NCBI RefSeq assembly: GCF_000744095.1
Contig: NZ_JQLI01000003.1
Location: forward strand, 62,001 to 126,000
Origin: Cupriavidus necator A5-1
GTDB lineage: Bacteria > Pseudomonadota > Gammaproteobacteria > Burkholderiales > Burkholderiaceae
Length of the DNA: 64,000 nucleotides
Reading direction: 5' to 3'
Both the position numbers and the translations under genes were made by a program. Shown piece after piece: positions 62,401 through 64,000 of this stretch (positions are counted from its first letter, which is position 1; each line of letters opens with the position of its first letter). The notes beneath the pieces are model-generated. The model did no database searches. It was not told the DNA's origin and saw nothing but the letters and a program-made list of their open reading frames with translations.

Positions 62401-62571
62401 AGCCGACAGTCGCTGGGCACCGGCGTGATCGGCGGGATGCTCGGCGCCACGGTCATTGCGCTGTTCTTCATCCCGATGTTCTTCTGGGGGCTGGAGGTGA
62501 TGTCCGAGCGCAAGCCGAAGCCCAAGGTCGGGGCCGCGCCCACCACGCCACCTGCCGGAGAACCGTCATGA
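59413..62571 (+). CDS. RND multidrug efflux transporter (HAE-1 family)
   Basis: This 1052-residue inner-membrane, proton-driven pump is of the AcrB/MexF type. It starts KLAHFFIDRPIFASVLSI, the usual RND beginning. The proton relay has D411-D412 in IGIVVDDAIVVIENV and a lysine in LAAKNAILIFEFAVEIR near residue 940. Two large periplasmic loops and 12 membrane helices fit the length. The substrate range cannot be read from sequence, although overall similarity is closest to MexF/BpeF-like pumps known to export chloramphenicol, trimethoprim and quinolones in other species. Start overlaps the adaptor stop; the stop overlaps the outer-membrane gene start. Confidence 0.95.
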   Translation: MKLAHFFIDRPIFASVLSIIIVVGGLVALTKLPIAQFPDVTPPSITVTTRYPGASAEVVAQNVAAPIEQQVNGADHMMYMNSTSSSTGDMTLTVYFEIGTDPQLAQVDVQNRVNLALPTLPEAVTAQGVSVQKRSSAFMMVIAIFSPDNSYDQTFVGNYANIYVMDALKRIPGANQSAIFGNPDYAMRIWLRPDRMASLGITTEDVKNAVSAQNQQFSAGRIGQSPTTGTVLQTFPIATKGQMTEPAEFENMILRAQSGDAALVRLKDIGRAELGIKDYSLRSRYKGKTATLLAVYQQPGANALDVAKQVRSTLAELKKSFPPGLEYEIALDTTEFVHESINEVVHTLRDAVILVILVVYLFLQSLRATIVPILAVPVSIIGAFVGMSMFGFSVNMLTLFGMVLAIGIVVDDAIVVIENVERNMVEFKLPPKEAAKRAMDEVSGPVVAIVLVLLAVFIPVAFLSGITGQLYKQFAVTIAVSVVLSGVVALTLSPALAAILLKPGEHKKNRFFQWFNNSFDRLIQGYDKSLQVVIRRTVISIVIILVMIGVSVLMFVRIPSSFLPVEDQGYLFGAVVMPDAASLDRTGNLSSRAETWYAKQPGVSSVASVDGYSLIDSQNKANASTLFITLKGFHERKEGESAADLIVRAKKEFASYQDGVTIPINPPSIPGLGTTGGFEFWLQSTADGTYQQLEERVHAFIAKARQRPELTGINSTINTRSRQLLVEVDRERSETQGVPVEQVYSALQTMFGSLFVSQFPKNSRLFQVILQAEADYRSRPEDLDKVYVRNRNGEMVPIKAVTTSRYVPGADIMTRFNNFPAAKIMGDAAPGYSSGQALAAMEDVAREVLGQGYSFAWSGQAYEEKTAGSTAAMVFAFALLMVFLILAAQYEKWSLPFGVLLAVPFALFGALVAILLRGMQNDVYFQIGLTVLIALAAKNAILIFEFAVEIRHKEGLSAYDAALHAAKLRLRPIIMTSLAFILGCVPLAIASGASAASRQSLGTGVIGGMLGATVIALFFIPMFFWGLEVMSERKPKPKVGAAPTTPPAGEPS

Positions 62572-64000
62572 GCGCGCGCCACCGGCTGGCCGGCGCCTGC
62601 CTGGCCGCGGCGCTGGGCGGCTGCGCCATCGGCCCCAACTACGAGCGCCCGGCCACGCCCGATCCCGCCCAGTACCGCATCGACGCTGGGGTGCTGGCCG
62701 TAGCGGCGGACAGCGCGTGGTGGGACAGTTTTGGCGATCCGGTGCTGAACGCCCTGGTGGAGACGGCGCTGCGCAACAGCTACGACGTGCGCATCGCGGC
62801 CGCCCGCATCGACGAGTTCCGCGGCCAGCTGATGGTGGTGCGCGCCGGTTTCTTTCCACAGCTCAACCTGACGGCGTCGGCCGCGCGCCAGCGCGCCGGC
62901 ACCTTCAACGGCACGCCATTCGCGTCGCTCGACGGCCCGCGCAACACCTATCAGCTCCTGGCTAATGCCAGCTGGGAAATCGACCTGTGGGGCCGTATCC
63001 GCCGGCAGGCCGAGGCGGCCGAGGCCAGCCTGTGGAACGCCGAGTACGCGCGCCGTGGCGTGGTGCTGTCGCTGGCGGCCTCGGTGGTGCAGGGCTACGC
63101 CACCTTGCGCGGGCTTGATGCGCAGCTCGAGATCGCGCAGCAGACGCTGCAGGCGCGCGGGCAGGGGCTGGATATCTTCCGGCAACGCTATGAGGGCGGG
63201 GTGATCTCGCAGGTCGAGCTGTCGCAGGCAGAGAACGACTTCTACGTGACCGAGGCGACGATCCCGGCGTTGCGTAGCGGCATCGCGCAGACCGAGAATG
63301 CGCTGTCGGTGCTGCTGGGCCGCGAGCCCGGGCCGATCGAGCGCGGCAAGCCGGTCATCGAACTGCAGCCGCCGCCGGTCGGCGCCGACCTGCCGGCCGC
63401 GCTGCTGTCGCGCCGGCCCGACGTGTTGCAGGCCGAGCAAACCGCCATCGCCGCCAACGCGCAGCTTGGCGCCGCGCAGGCGCTGTACCTGCCGGCGGTC
63501 AACCTGAGCGGCCTGTTCGGCGCCATCGCCAGTTCGCCGGCGGGGCTGTGGCACAGCGCTTCGCAGGTATGGGGCTTCGGTGCCGGGCTGACCCAGCCGA
63601 TCTTCCAGGGCGGCGCCATCCGCGGCCAGGTGCAGACCGCATCGGCGCAGCGCGAGCAGGCCATGCTGGCCTACCAGGGCACCGTGCTGGCGGCGCTGGC
63701 CGACGTCAACAGCGCCCTGTCCAGCGGCATCGAGACCCGCAACCGGTTGGTGAGCCTGCGCCTGCAGGAGAAGAGCCTGGTGGTGTATGCCGACCAGTCG
63801 AGTGCGCGCTACGAGGGCGGATATTCCAGCTACCTGGAGGTGACCACGGCGAAGGAGAAGCTGTTCGCCGCGCAGCTTTCAGCGGTGCAGGGGCAGGTGG
63901 ATGTGCTGACCAGCACCGCGGCGCTGTACAAGTCGCTCGGCGGCGGCTGGCCGTCGGTGGTGCAGGATGTACGCGATGCGGGGATGCAGCGGGATGCGAA
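62568..64000 (+). CDS. Outer-membrane efflux lipoprotein, NodT family (3' end cut by window)
   Basis: This is the TolC-like outer-membrane channel of the RND pump. ATG 62568 overlaps the transporter stop. About 477 codons are visible and no stop is reached by 64000; the family is about 480-500 residues, so only a short end is missing. The lipobox LGGC puts the lipidated cysteine at residue 19, followed by AIGPNYERP, the standard start of NodT/OprM proteins. The duplicated OEP repeats (ASWEIDLWGRIRRQAEAAEAS and later LTQPIFQGGAIRGQVQTA) and SRRPDVLQAEQ are present. Confidence 0.93.
   Translation, partial: MSARHRLAGACLAAALGGCAIGPNYERPATPDPAQYRIDAGVLAVAADSAWWDSFGDPVLNALVETALRNSYDVRIAAARIDEFRGQLMVVRAGFFPQLNLTASAARQRAGTFNGTPFASLDGPRNTYQLLANASWEIDLWGRIRRQAEAAEASLWNAEYARRGVVLSLAASVVQGYATLRGLDAQLEIAQQTLQARGQGLDIFRQRYEGGVISQVELSQAENDFYVTEATIPALRSGIAQTENALSVLLGREPGPIERGKPVIELQPPPVGADLPAALLSRRPDVLQAEQTAIAANAQLGAAQALYLPAVNLSGLFGAIASSPAGLWHSASQVWGFGAGLTQPIFQGGAIRGQVQTASAQREQAMLAYQGTVLAALADVNSALSSGIETRNRLVSLRLQEKSLVVYADQSSARYEGGYSSYLEVTTAKEKLFAAQLSAVQGQVDVLTSTAALYKSLGGGWPSVVQDVRDAGMQRDA

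Noticed and set aside
1..64000. CRISPR array, prophage, integron or biosynthetic gene cluster
   Set aside because: I saw no regularly spaced repeats, integrase, phage structural genes or modular synthase genes on either strand. The content is mostly conserved backbone.

Overview
The window is GC-rich DNA, densely coded and mostly on the + strand. It looks like a chromosomal backbone segment of a beta-proteobacterium of the Burkholderiaceae, most likely Cupriavidus or a close Ralstonia relative. This rests on gene order and family make-up: pilNOPQ-aroK-aroB-dgt-gltBD, an mla-ibaG-murA-his-tat run, petABC-sspAB, GBP-type porin genes and Bug/TctC solute receptors. No species call was possible without a database search.

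Region 1 (1-16.5 kb): the end of the type IV pilus assembly operon (pilN partial, pilO, pilP, pilQ), a terminator, aroK-aroB and dgt. A lone REP-associated tyrosine transposase (RAYT) gene follows, flanked by a GGGGAC/GTCCCC inverted pair. Then come the glutamate synthase genes gltB-gltD, a terminator shared with a convergent GNAT gene, and an orphan Bug receptor.

Region 2 (16.6-35.5 kb): an envelope and histidine super-cluster. It holds mlaF-mlaE-mlaD-mlaA-mlaC-mlaB (outer-membrane lipid asymmetry), a YadGH-type ABC exporter, ibaG/bolA, murA, and hisG-D-C-B, a marC-like gene, hisH-A-F-I-E. A DUF4870-type membrane protein, a HIT hydrolase and tatABC complete it, ending at a strong terminator.

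Region 3 (35.6-44.3 kb): a highly expressed porin with a structured 5' leader, a DegS-like periplasmic protease, a Nif3/YbgI protein, mscL, the cytochrome bc1 genes petABC, the stringent starvation pair sspA-sspB, and a tRNA-Thr(UGU).

Region 4 (44.4-64 kb) is more accessory. A LytS-like kinase with a 2TM sensor is followed by a LytTR response regulator cut short by an in-frame TAA. A convergent stand-alone 2TM protein resembles the kinase sensor. A GntR regulator-amidase-Bug receptor cassette has an AT-rich palindrome in front. A GH114-like lipoprotein, a YgjP-type metallopeptidase next to a zinc-ribbon protein with seven C-terminal histidines, ettA and a metallophosphoesterase come next. The end holds a frameshifted secreted repeat protein and a tripartite RND efflux operon whose outer-membrane gene runs off the window.

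The most unusual observations are the nonsense codon inside the LytTR domain, the duplicated 2TM module, the natural heptahistidine tail, the frameshifted repeat protein, the bracketed RAYT gene, and the perfect 10-bp AT-rich palindrome before the GntR gene. I found no CRISPR array, prophage, integrase or insertion sequence other than the RAYT gene, and nothing that clearly amounts to a new multi-gene defence or biosynthetic system.
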